15,084 bases of DNA from Thiotrichales bacterium. Its GTDB lineage: Bacteria; Pseudomonadota; Gammaproteobacteria; UWMA-0217. The DNA is taken from assembly GCA_024763135.1 (NCBI GenBank), contig JANTGD010000043.1, forward strand, positions 1-15,084, given 5' to 3'. Position 1 is the stretch's first letter; every line of letters begins with the position of its first letter. Under the pieces are notes generated by a model. The model had not been told where the DNA came from and did no database searches. It worked only from the letters and a program-made list of their open reading frames with translations. Positions 7,230-14,180 of this stretch are shown here, in pieces. Made by a program: the position numbers and the translations under genes.

Positions 7230-8537
7230 TCAACGCAGTGCTGCCGGACTGTGGGTATATGCCTGGAGTTCGGGATGCGCACCCAGTAACCGCCCCCATT
7301 GCCGTTCAGTCAAGCACACTTCCACTAAGTTGCTGCCGTCGTCCAACATCGATTCTTTGACAACACCACCGCTTGCATACAGCTGCGCCCGGGCTTTCCC
7401 GGCGATGACGGGTAATTCGAAATAGCGCTTTGACGTGACATCACCCAAGACTACCGTAATGGCCTGAAAAAGCTCAGCAAAACCCGCAGCTGTTTTGGCT
7501 GAGACCCAAACGCGCGGAGGATTTCCGTGTGTGGCAGGCTCCCAATGTGGGGGCACATCAGTTAAATCAATCTTGTTGAATACTTGAATCTGGGGCCGAT
7601 CTGACGCACCCAGCTCGGTTAAGACCTGCTCAACCTGCTGCATATACTCAAACCGCTTCGGGTCGCTGGCATCGATGACATGTAACAACACATCAGCTTC
7701 GGCCGTTTCCTGCAGGGTTGCCCTGAATGCGGCAATTAAATCATGGGGCAAATCACGGATAAAACCAACGGTATCGGCCAGGATGACGGGCTGCCGATTG
7801 GGGAGAAGAATTTTCCTGAGCGTGGGATCGAGGGTGGCGAAGAGCTGATCCGCCGCATACACAGATTCACCTGCCAGCGTATTGAAAAGCGTCGATTTTC
7901 CCGCGTTTGTGTAACCGACCAGCGATATGCTGGAAATGTCGGCCTTCTTTCGCGCCTGACGGCCTTGATCGCGCTGTCGGCTGACCTTCTCCAGACGCTT
8001 GCGCAGGGTACGGATTCGCTCGGCGAGTAGGCGACGGTCTGTTTCCAGCTGCTTCTCACCCGGCCCCCTCAGGCCAATCCCGCCTTTTTGCCGTTCCAAA
8101 TGCGTCCAACCGCGGACCAGACGGGTGGACAGGTGCTGCAACTGGGCGAGTTCCACCTGTAATTTACCCTCATGCGAGCGGGCACGTTGCGCAAAAATAT
8201 CCAGAATCAGCCCCGTGCGATCGAGCACGCGACAACTGAGTTTGCGTTCTAGGTTTCTTTCCTGGCTCGGGGTGAGTTCGCGATCGAAAATTACGACCTC
8301 TGCGTCACCCGTTTCCACAGCTGCCGCAAGTTCATCCACCTTACCAGAGCCGACATACGTGGTAGGATCGGGGGACTCGCGGCTGGCTAAAACCAAGGCG
8401 GTTTGTTGTACACCTGCGGAAGCAACCAGTTCCACGAACTCATCGCAGTCCTGCTGTGACAACGTATCTGAGCGATTTCCCGTCAGCCGAGTGTGAACGA
8501 GCACCGCCCGCTCACCCCGTTCAGGTCGTTCGAACAC
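7230..8537 (-). CDS. hflX: Ribosome-splitting GTPase HflX
   Basis: 435 residues, close to the 426 of E. coli HflX. The N-terminal domain with YVGSGKVDEL (61-70) is followed by the helical linker with THLERQKGGIGLRGPGEKQ (145-163). The GTPase domain shows G1 GYTNAGKS (208-215), the G2 region FATLDPT, G3 DTVGF (255-259), G4 NKID (321-324) and G5 SAKT (346-349). HflX binds ribosomes at the E site and splits stalled 70S particles, notably after heat stress. The start is a GTG 18 bp after the hfq stop, with no strong ribosome binding site. The hfq stop is in the same frame, so nothing but the TAA and six codons separates the two reading frames. Despite the name, it is not part of the HflKC complex. 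Confidence 0.97.
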   Translation of the reverse strand: MFERPERGERAVLVHTRLTGNRSDTLSQQDCDEFVELVASAGVQQTALVLASRESPDPTTYVGSGKVDELAAAVETGDAEVVIFDRELTPSQERNLERKLSCRVLDRTGLILDIFAQRARSHEGKLQVELAQLQHLSTRLVRGWTHLERQKGGIGLRGPGEKQLETDRRLLAERIRTLRKRLEKVSRQRDQGRQARKKADISSISLVGYTNAGKSTLFNTLAGESVYAADQLFATLDPTLRKILLPNRQPVILADTVGFIRDLPHDLIAAFRATLQETAEADVLLHVIDASDPKRFEYMQQVEQVLTELGASDRPQIQVFNKIDLTDVPPHWEPATHGNPPRVWVSAKTAAGFAELFQAITVVLGDVTSKRYFELPVIAGKARAQLYASGGVVKESMLDDGSNLVEVCLTERQWGRLLGAHPELQAYTHSPAALR

Positions 8538-8555
8538 GCGCGATAAGAAGGCTGG

Positions 8556-8792
8556 TTAACCCTCGTCGCCTTCCGGATTCGTCAACTTGACAGGTTTGGA
8601 TGGGACGATAGTGGAGATTGCATGCTTGTACACCATCTGATTGACGCTGTTGCGCAGCAATACGACGAATTGATCGAAGGAATCGATCTGCCCAGTCAGC
8701 TTGATCCCATTAACGAGATAGATCGCGACCGGAATGCGTTCCTTGCGTAATGCGTTGAGGAAGGGTTCTTGTAAAGTTTGCCCTTTAGACAT
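8556..8792 (-). CDS. hfq: RNA chaperone Hfq
   Basis: A 78-residue Sm-like protein that assembles into a hexameric ring and pairs small RNAs with mRNAs. Visible: the N-terminal helix (SKGQTLQEPFLNALRKERI, with basic rim residues Arg/Lys in LRKER), the Sm1 region (VAIYLVNGIKLTGQIDSFDQF) and the Sm2 motif YKHAIST, which lines the proximal uridine-binding pocket. The acidic tail is very short (NPEGDEG). The frame opens at a GTG (8804), but AGGTGG lies about 8 nt before the ATG at 8792, and the shorter form matches the usual MSKGQ/MAKGQ start, so 8792 is chosen. It lies 205 bp after miaA, with its own probable promoter, and is followed by hflX. Confidence 0.98.
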   Translation of the reverse strand: MSKGQTLQEPFLNALRKERIPVAIYLVNGIKLTGQIDSFDQFVVLLRNSVNQMVYKHAISTIVPSKPVKLTNPEGDEG

Positions 8793-8882
8793 CTTTTTTG
8801 CCACCTGGAAAATGAAAAAATAGTGAGTCAGATTCTCTCAACAATCAACCCCCATCACCCTGCCGTTAACCATAACAAACCG

Positions 8883-8915
8883 CATTTCAAACGACTTTGA
8901 GCAGCCTTTGAAATG
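8883..8915. other. Hairpin in the hfq leader
   Basis: CATTTCAAA (8883-8891) and TTTGAAATG (8907-8915) form a perfect 9-bp inverted repeat with a 15-nt loop, flanked further out by GTTAAC on both sides (8875-8880 and 8916-8921). It lies in the 205-bp miaA-hfq gap, downstream of the candidate hfq promoter, so it would be in the hfq mRNA leader. There is no T tract. It could be an operator palindrome or an RNA fold; Hfq often controls its own mRNA, but that link is inference. Confidence 0.4.
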
Positions 8916-8982
8916 GTTAACCACCTATCCGGGGACATTTCGTTGAAAAGAGATTCCTTTTAATTATGAAACATCTCAACAA

Positions 8983-8991
8983 AATATAGCA
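8983..8991 (-). promoter_or_regulatory. Candidate extended -10 promoter for hfq
   Basis: The minus strand reads TGC-TATATT just after the miaA stop: an extended -10 TGn followed by a five-of-six hexamer. No good -35 is seen at 17 bp, which extended -10 promoters tolerate. It would give a leader of about 185 nt. Own promoters for hfq near the end of miaA are known in E. coli; this exact site is a prediction. Confidence 0.35.
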
Positions 8992-8997
8992 TAAACC

Positions 8998-9948
8998 TCA
9001 CAGAAAAGTTGTAATCTTTCTGTTAAGTCGTTTGGCCACCTGCGTCGATTCACACGCCATGGGATCCACCACCTGCAGTGCTGGCTCCGCTCTCAGCCAC
9101 GTGAATTGGCGCTTAGCGAGTTGCCGGGTTGCGATCACCGCTCGTTCGCGCATCGCGTCCACTGACAGTTCACCCTCAAGATGTTGCCACGCCTGCCGAT
9201 ACCCGACCGACTTGATCGAAGGCAACGCAGGATGCAAATCTGGTCGGCTGTGCAGACGCTCGACTTCTTCAAGAAAGCCCTGCCTGAGCATTGCTGCAAA
9301 ACGCTCTGCGATTCGTGCGTGTAATGCCGGCCTGTTTTGTGGTATCAGACCAAGCTTTAAAACGCGCGCTTGGCCTTCGAGACCAGGCGCTTTACGCTGC
9401 TGTAATTCGCTCAGCGGTATTCCTGTGAGCTCAAACACTTCCAGCGCTCTGATCAGGCGCTGCGGATCATTGACATGAATGCGCGCAGCCGCCTGCGGAT
9501 CCAACGTGTTCAGCCGCTGATGTAACGCCGCCCAACCTAAAGTGGCAGCATCCTGAGCCAACTGCTCCCGAACACTGGGGTCGCTACTAGGCAAAGGCGA
9601 GATCCCCTGCAACAGCGCGCGAAAATATAGCATGGTGCCGCCCACGAGCAGAGGTATCCGACCAGCGGCATGAATCTCATTGATAACCGCAAGCGCATCG
9701 TCTCGAAATCGGGCCGCTGAATAGGGGTCGGACGGGTCGCAGATATCCACCAAACGATGCGGAAACTGGGCTAGCACATCCCGATTCGGTTTTGCTGTAC
9801 CAATATCCATACCCCGGTAGACCAAAGCAGAATCAACGCTGATGATTTCCAAACGGTGGCGCTGCGCCAATTCGACAGCCACTTCGGTTTTACCCGTTGC
9901 TGTAGGCCCCATCAAACAAACTACCGGTAGCGAGTACTTACTGACCAC
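8998..9948 (-). CDS. miaA: tRNA dimethylallyltransferase MiaA
   Basis: 316 residues. Transfers the dimethylallyl group to N6 of adenosine 37 in tRNAs reading codons that start with U, the first step to ms2i6A. Motifs: P-loop GPTATGKT (14-21), DSALVYRGMDIGTAKP (39-54), LLVGGTMLYFRALLQG, RIHVNDPQRLIRALEV, and KRQFTWLR near the end. The open frame continues to an ATG at 10056, but the 36-codon extension lies inside mutL and has no family similarity. A GTG at 9948 gives the expected start (VVSKYSLPVV before the P-loop) and overlaps the mutL stop by 11 bp, implying coupled translation. No clear ribosome binding site precedes it. Confidence 0.95.
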   Translation of the reverse strand: MVSKYSLPVVCLMGPTATGKTEVAVELAQRHRLEIISVDSALVYRGMDIGTAKPNRDVLAQFPHRLVDICDPSDPYSAARFRDDALAVINEIHAAGRIPLLVGGTMLYFRALLQGISPLPSSDPSVREQLAQDAATLGWAALHQRLNTLDPQAAARIHVNDPQRLIRALEVFELTGIPLSELQQRKAPGLEGQARVLKLGLIPQNRPALHARIAERFAAMLRQGFLEEVERLHSRPDLHPALPSIKSVGYRQAWQHLEGELSVDAMRERAVIATRQLAKRQFTWLRAEPALQVVDPMACESTQVAKRLNRKITTFL

Positions 9949-11749
9949 GTTGAAACAGTCGGTCGAGTTGATGCAGCGGCAGTTGCACCCAAGTCGGCCG
10001 GCCGTGGTTGCACTGGCCGCTCCGCTCGGTGCGTTCCATGTCACGCAATAAGGCATTCATCTCAGCCACCGTCATGCGCCGATTCGCACGCACCGAGCCA
10101 TGGCAGGCCATTGTTGCGAGGACCTCATTAAGCTGTTCAGCGATACGCGAGCTGTCCCCCAAGGCCAAGAGATCCGCCACCACATCCCGCAGCAAACGCT
10201 CCGCATCAGCACCGCGCAATAATGCGGGGATCGCCCGGATCGTTACCTGCTCCTGACCACTGCGATCGACTTCCATGCCCAACGCGCGCAGCCGTTCAGC
10301 CTGTTGCTCGATGCAGTCTGCTTCCCGTTGGCTCAGTGATGCAGTAACAGGCACCAATAATGGCTGCAACTTCAGACCTTCGCGTTGTTGGGCCTGCTTC
10401 ATATGCTCATAGGTAATTCGCTCATGTGCTGCATGCATATCAACCAGTATCAGCCCGGCTGCGTTCTGCGCCAAAATATACACGCCATGCAGTTGGGCGA
10501 GCGCATATCCCAACGGAGGCACGTCTCCCGCTTGCTCGGCCGCCTCTGCGCAGGGAGCCGCTGCTTGCAGCCGTTGGTAGGCGGCCATTTGCTCCGCTAC
10601 CCGCCGATCCCCAGGGCGTGGTGCTTGATACTGATACGTGGGCAACGGCCCAGGTGCAGTGGGCTCCTCCCAGCTCACCGTTTGCTGGCGCGGTGGATCT
10701 TGAAAATGCGTCTCAGCCCGGGCGGTGGTGGCTTGTGCCTGATCCTCAGGTCGGGATTGTGCAATCACCCGCTTAATGGTCCGAAACAGAAATTCGTGAA
10801 CCAGTCGCGACTCTCTGAAACGGACTTCGTGCTTGGTGGGATGCGCATTGACATCGACCAGGGCTGGATCAATCTCCAGAAACAACAGGTAAGCTGGATG
10901 ACGGCCATGAAACAACACATCTTGGTAGGCTTGCCTGAGCGCATGCGCTACCAGCTTATCTTTGATCATACGGCGATTGACATAGAAGTATTGCAGATCT
11001 GACTGGCTGCGGGAAAAAGTCGGTAGCCCAATCCAACCCCACAAACGCAGGCCAGCGCCCGCTTCGTCCACAAACAGTGATTGCTCAATAAAATGATTGC
11101 CAAAAATCTGCGCAGCACGCTTTGTACGCGTCTCATGATCCGATGCCGGTGGTAACCGCAGAACATTGCGCTGATTGTGGTTCAATTCAAAAGCCACCCC
11201 AAAATGACTCAGCGAAACTCGCTTGACTACCTGCTCGAGATGACCGAATTCTGTCTTTTCCGTACGCAAGAATTTTCTGCGCGCAGGGACATTATAAAAG
11301 AGATCCTGAACATCGATTGTCGTACCCTGGGGGTGCGGATGCGGTTGCAATGGCGCCAGCTCACGCCCCGCCTCCAATGCGTAACGCCAGCCACTCGCTT
11401 CATCCGCGGTCGCCGAGGTCATGGAAAAACGCGATACCGAAGCAATGCTGGGCAGTGCCTCACCACGAAAACCCAAAGTCTTGATGGCGGCCAGATCATC
11501 CAATGTCGCGAGCTTGCTGGTGGCATGTCGTGCCAGTGCCAAAGGAATTTCATCACGAGGAATGCCACTCCCATCATCACGTATACGCATGCGTTTCACA
11601 CCACCCTGAAAAACATCCACCGCAATGCTCTGGGCGCCGGCATCGAGGCTGTTCTCAAGCAGCTCTTTAACAACAGAAGCGGGCCTCTCAACTACCTCGC
11701 CTGCGGCGATTTGATTAATTAAGTGGGAAGGAAGCTGACGGATAGGCAT
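9938..11749 (-). CDS. mutL: DNA mismatch repair protein MutL, endonuclease type
   Basis: 603 residues. GHKL ATPase N-terminus: NQIAAGEVVERPASVVKEL with catalytic Glu29, ENSLDAG (32-38), DDGSGI (58-63) and GFRGEAL (93-99). A Pro/Gln-rich linker (about 335-415) leads to the C-terminal dimerisation domain. That domain carries DMHAAHERITYE (437-448), fitting the DxHA(x)2E(x)4E metal-binding nuclease motif, plus ACHGSVRA (548-555) and CNHGRP (580-585), which complete the site. MutL of this type nicks DNA itself, unlike E. coli MutL, which relies on MutH. The ATG at 11749 gives the canonical MPIRQLPSHLINQIAAGE start. No good ribosome binding site is seen, and a hairpin sits just upstream. The 3' end overlaps miaA. 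Confidence 0.97.
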   Translation of the reverse strand: MPIRQLPSHLINQIAAGEVVERPASVVKELLENSLDAGAQSIAVDVFQGGVKRMRIRDDGSGIPRDEIPLALARHATSKLATLDDLAAIKTLGFRGEALPSIASVSRFSMTSATADEASGWRYALEAGRELAPLQPHPHPQGTTIDVQDLFYNVPARRKFLRTEKTEFGHLEQVVKRVSLSHFGVAFELNHNQRNVLRLPPASDHETRTKRAAQIFGNHFIEQSLFVDEAGAGLRLWGWIGLPTFSRSQSDLQYFYVNRRMIKDKLVAHALRQAYQDVLFHGRHPAYLLFLEIDPALVDVNAHPTKHEVRFRESRLVHEFLFRTIKRVIAQSRPEDQAQATTARAETHFQDPPRQQTVSWEEPTAPGPLPTYQYQAPRPGDRRVAEQMAAYQRLQAAAPCAEAAEQAGDVPPLGYALAQLHGVYILAQNAAGLILVDMHAAHERITYEHMKQAQQREGLKLQPLLVPVTASLSQREADCIEQQAERLRALGMEVDRSGQEQVTIRAIPALLRGADAERLLRDVVADLLALGDSSRIAEQLNEVLATMACHGSVRANRRMTVAEMNALLRDMERTERSGQCNHGRPTWVQLPLHQLDRLFQRGQ

Positions 11750-11758
11750 AACGATCGA

Positions 11759-11782
11759 TGGGCAGGGATAAAAAAATGCCCA
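11759..11782 (-). promoter_or_regulatory. Hairpin in the mutL leader
   Basis: TGGGCA and TGCCCA form a perfect 6-bp stem (11777-11782 with 11759-11764) around a T-rich 12-nt loop. In the transcript it would end nine bases before the mutL start codon, where a ribosome binding site should be, and no other such site is visible. It could hold mutL translation low; that is inference. Confidence 0.35.
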
Positions 11783-11785
11783 CGC

Positions 11786-11814
11786 AGTGTAGCGAGCTAT
11801 CGCAAGAATTTCGA
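11786..11814 (-). promoter_or_regulatory. Candidate promoter for mutL
   Basis: The minus strand reads TCGAAA (11814-11809), a 17-bp spacer, then TACACT (11791-11786): four of six matches in each hexamer. Transcription would start about 30 nt before the mutL ATG. Found by eye; moderate to low support. Confidence 0.3.
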
Positions 11815-11892
11815 GGGAAGAGGCGCTCGCTCATTACGGGCTGAATACTGCAGGGGCGGGTTTTTAACTGCCGCAGCTGTCGATTCTGGTGC

Positions 11893-11911
11893 GTTCTGAA
11901 GGATCCAGAAC
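11893..11911. other. Hairpin in the amiC-mutL gap
   Basis: GTTCTG (11893-11898) and CAGAAC (11906-11911) form a perfect 6-bp stem with a 7-nt loop. An alternative pairing uses TTCTGG (11884-11889) with CCAGAA (11905-11910). It is not followed by a T tract on either strand. Confidence 0.4.
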
Positions 11912-11976
11912 AATCCAAAGCATTCAAGACAAGGCATGGGTTGTAGCAATAGCCGTTCCCTTGCCAAGACCCATCA

Positions 11977-12004
11977 TGCCGAACTGAGCGCTTTCAGGTC
12001 GGCA
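11977..12004. other. Strong hairpin downstream of amiC
   Basis: TGCCGA and TCGGCA make a perfect 6-bp outer stem. After one mismatch, CTGA/TCAG adds four more pairs around a 6-nt loop. It lies about 147 bp past the amiC stop. There is no adjacent T run on either strand, so it is not a classical intrinsic terminator; an mRNA 3'-end stabiliser or a repeat relic is possible. Confidence 0.45.
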
Positions 12005-12150
12005 CTAAGAAAAGGGACTATCAATAAGGTTAAGCTCAAAATGGTATTGAGATTTACGCCGCTGTGTATTCGCAAGCCAATGGGCAAGACCTGCTTAATC
12101 AGCACGTAGCTGCTCCGCTAACCCCTTGAGTAGCCAACAGCAATTCACGT

Positions 12151-13512
12151 TCAAGTATCGCTCAATACCGGGATTTTGAGTTTTTGGCCAACCCGCACTG
12201 TATCGCTCTGCAAGCTGTTGATACTGCGCAGCTGACTGAGGCTCACACGATACTGCTGCGCAATCTCAGACAGCGTCTCACCGGAACGGATCACATGCTC
12301 CTGAGAGCGGATCTGCGCAATCAGCGTGTCAGCAGGCGCATGCATATAAAAGTATTTTTGCACCCCCTTAACAATCGATCGGGCGAGCTTTTCCTGATGA
12401 TCGCGCGTACGCAGGCGCTTTTCTTCCCGGGGATTCGAGATAAACGCTGTCTCCACCAGCACCGAAGGAATATCGGGCGACTTAAGCACCACGAAGGCCG
12501 CTTTCTCAACACGCGGGATATGGATCTGACCCACGCGGCGCAATTCGAGCAAAATATCGTGAGCAATCTCCTGGCTGTTTTCCAGGGTGTACCGCTGAGA
12601 CAGATCGAGCAGCGTCTCGACGACGTTTTTATCGCGATTTTCCAGGCTCACACCGCCAATCAATTGATCGACTGAGTTTTCCTTGACTGCGAGTAACCGC
12701 GCCACTTCGCTGGAGGCACCGTTCTCTGACAAAATATAAACGGAAGAACCTTGTGCCTGCGTGTTGGGAGAGGCATCGGCATGAATCGAGAGGAAGAGGT
12801 CGGCACGGGATTCTCGGGCCTTACTGATGCGATCACGCAAGGGTAGATAAGTGTCTCGGTTACGAATCAAGACCGCTCTGTAACCGGGCAGGCGATCCAA
12901 GCGCTTGGCAACCCGCCTGGCAATTTCCAGAACCACACGTTTTTCCTGAGTGCCTTTTTTGCCGATAGCCCCCGGATCTTTCCCCCCGTGCCCCGCATCG
13001 ATCGCGATGATCAGATCGCGTCGTTGCTTGGGTTTTTTGTCCGCCAGGGTCATGACAGGTTTCTGACGTGTTGGCGGCGCGTTCTCCATTAGTTCCAATA
13101 CCAGCTGCGTCTTCTGCCCCTGACGTTGCAGATAGCTGCGCGTGGCAAGCTTGGTAGCGGTTTCGAATACAATGCGCAAATCTTCGCCATGACGGATCCC
13201 ATGACGCATCTTCAGCACCATGGGATTGGGGGCCAGGGACAACCGCAGGTCTCGCGCCAAAACTGTCTGTTTAAAATCCAACACCACCCGATTGGGCGCG
13301 CTAAGCTGGAACAGTTTATGCTCGGTTGGCGCCGACAGTGGGAAAATGATTTTGACAATGCCGTTGCGCTGTTCGGTACGCACACCACGCAATTCACGCC
13401 GTGCCGAAGCAGCCTGCAACGCGGAACTGCCCCCAAGCGCCATAAGCGCCAGCGCCTGAGTCAGCTGTTGGAGAAATCCACGCCGGGTTTGTTGTTTTTG
13501 AATTGAAGCCAT
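12151..13512 (-). CDS. amiC: Periplasmic N-acetylmuramoyl-L-alanine amidase (AmiB/AmiC type), Tat signal, LysM
   Basis: 453 residues. Cleaves the stem peptide from N-acetylmuramic acid in peptidoglycan during daughter-cell separation. Order (numbered from the GTG at 13521): twin-arginine signal with TRRGFL (12-17) and an Ala-rich hydrophobic stretch, AMIN domain (about 45-145), Amidase_3 zinc domain (about 168-390) and one LysM repeat (about 408-453). Zinc ligands are expected at His178 in DAGHGG, Glu193 in TQEK and His247 in SIHAD; the catalytic Glu358 is in VETAF. The insert about 268-320 corresponds to the regulatory helix that blocks the active site until an EnvC- or NlpD-type activator binds. 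The start is taken at the ATG 13512, after GTGGA. The gene position corresponds to amiB of E. coli, whereas Tat export is a trait of E. coli AmiA and AmiC, so the symbol is uncertain. Confidence 0.93.
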   Translation of the reverse strand: MASIQKQQTRRGFLQQLTQALALMALGGSSALQAASARRELRGVRTEQRNGIVKIIFPLSAPTEHKLFQLSAPNRVVLDFKQTVLARDLRLSLAPNPMVLKMRHGIRHGEDLRIVFETATKLATRSYLQRQGQKTQLVLELMENAPPTRQKPVMTLADKKPKQRRDLIIAIDAGHGGKDPGAIGKKGTQEKRVVLEIARRVAKRLDRLPGYRAVLIRNRDTYLPLRDRISKARESRADLFLSIHADASPNTQAQGSSVYILSENGASSEVARLLAVKENSVDQLIGGVSLENRDKNVVETLLDLSQRYTLENSQEIAHDILLELRRVGQIHIPRVEKAAFVVLKSPDIPSVLVETAFISNPREEKRLRTRDHQEKLARSIVKGVQKYFYMHAPADTLIAQIRSQEHVIRSGETLSEIAQQYRVSLSQLRSINSLQSDTVRVGQKLKIPVLSDT

Positions 13513-13670
13513 TGATTCCACACCAAAGTAGCCCTCTACAACGAGTCATCGCAGTGCCTTTGGCAAACTGTTAAGCACCGACGAGACGCGTTGACCTCAA
13601 AGCAGCGCGCCTTACAGAGGATAGTCTGAATATAATGGTAATCCGAACCAGGCAGAAATCAAGTTTTTTC

Positions 13671-14180
13671 TTATTTTTTAGTCGCCTGCAAAAAATTTCT
13701 ATTGCTATTTATCATGTTTTGCAATCTTTCGCACGCAGTTTGCCCCGCAGGCGTGTGCGCGGTCAGATCAAGCCCGCGACCGGGACTCTGATGATGTAAC
13801 CTGATTTCCATATCTGGGTCGGGCAGCCACTCCGCCGCCTGTTCTGGCCACTCTATCAAACACAACGCATTGGAAACGAGATAGTCTTCAAATCCCAGGA
13901 ACTCGAGTTCCTGCGGGTCACTCAGGCGATATAAATCCAGATGATAAATTGGCCGACCGTTTATCCGATAAGGCTCAACAAGAGTGAATGTAGGACTCTT
14001 TACCCTACCCGGATGGCCAAGCGCGTGGAGCATAGCCCGCACCAGTGTGGTCTTACCCGCACCCAGATCACCACTGAGTGTGATCAACTGTATGCCTGAC
14101 GCTTCCGGGCGCACCAGCACCGCCGCCAATGCCTGACCGAACGCGATCAAGCTCGATTCTTCGGGCAGTGTAAGCTTCAC
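13671..14180 (-). CDS. tsaE: tRNA threonylcarbamoyladenosine biosynthesis ATPase TsaE
   Basis: A 169-residue P-loop ATPase that works with TsaB and TsaD to make t6A at position 37 of ANN-decoding tRNAs. Motifs: GDLGAGKTT (37-45), SPTFTLVEPY (62-71), HLDLYRL (80-86) and IEWPE (109-113), all typical of TsaE. The length is slightly above the usual 150 because of a polar C-terminal tail. The GTG start overlaps the nnr stop as GTGA, implying coupled translation. It is followed by a 158-bp gap before amiC with no obvious terminator. Confidence 0.96.
   Translation of the reverse strand: MKLTLPEESSLIAFGQALAAVLVRPEASGIQLITLSGDLGAGKTTLVRAMLHALGHPGRVKSPTFTLVEPYRINGRPIYHLDLYRLSDPQELEFLGFEDYLVSNALCLIEWPEQAAEWLPDPDMEIRLHHQSPGRGLDLTAHTPAGQTACERLQNMINSNRNFLQATKK

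Larger units (their letters stand above)
11750..12150. other. 400-bp noncoding gap between amiC and mutL
   Basis: No plausible gene. It contains three hairpins (11759-11782, 11893-11911, 11977-12004) and a candidate mutL promoter (11786-11814). No T-tract terminator was found on the minus strand. In E. coli the amiB and mutL genes are nearly adjacent, so this gap is larger than in the reference arrangement. Confidence 0.6.

Noticed and set aside
9949..10056. 36-codon N-terminal extension of MiaA
   Set aside because: It lies inside mutL, and MiaA homologues begin close to the P-loop as the GTG start at 9948 gives.
13631..13636. Perfect TATAAT on the plus strand between tsaE and amiC
   Set aside because: No suitable -35, and it would transcribe into tsaE antisense; the AT-rich gap makes chance likely.
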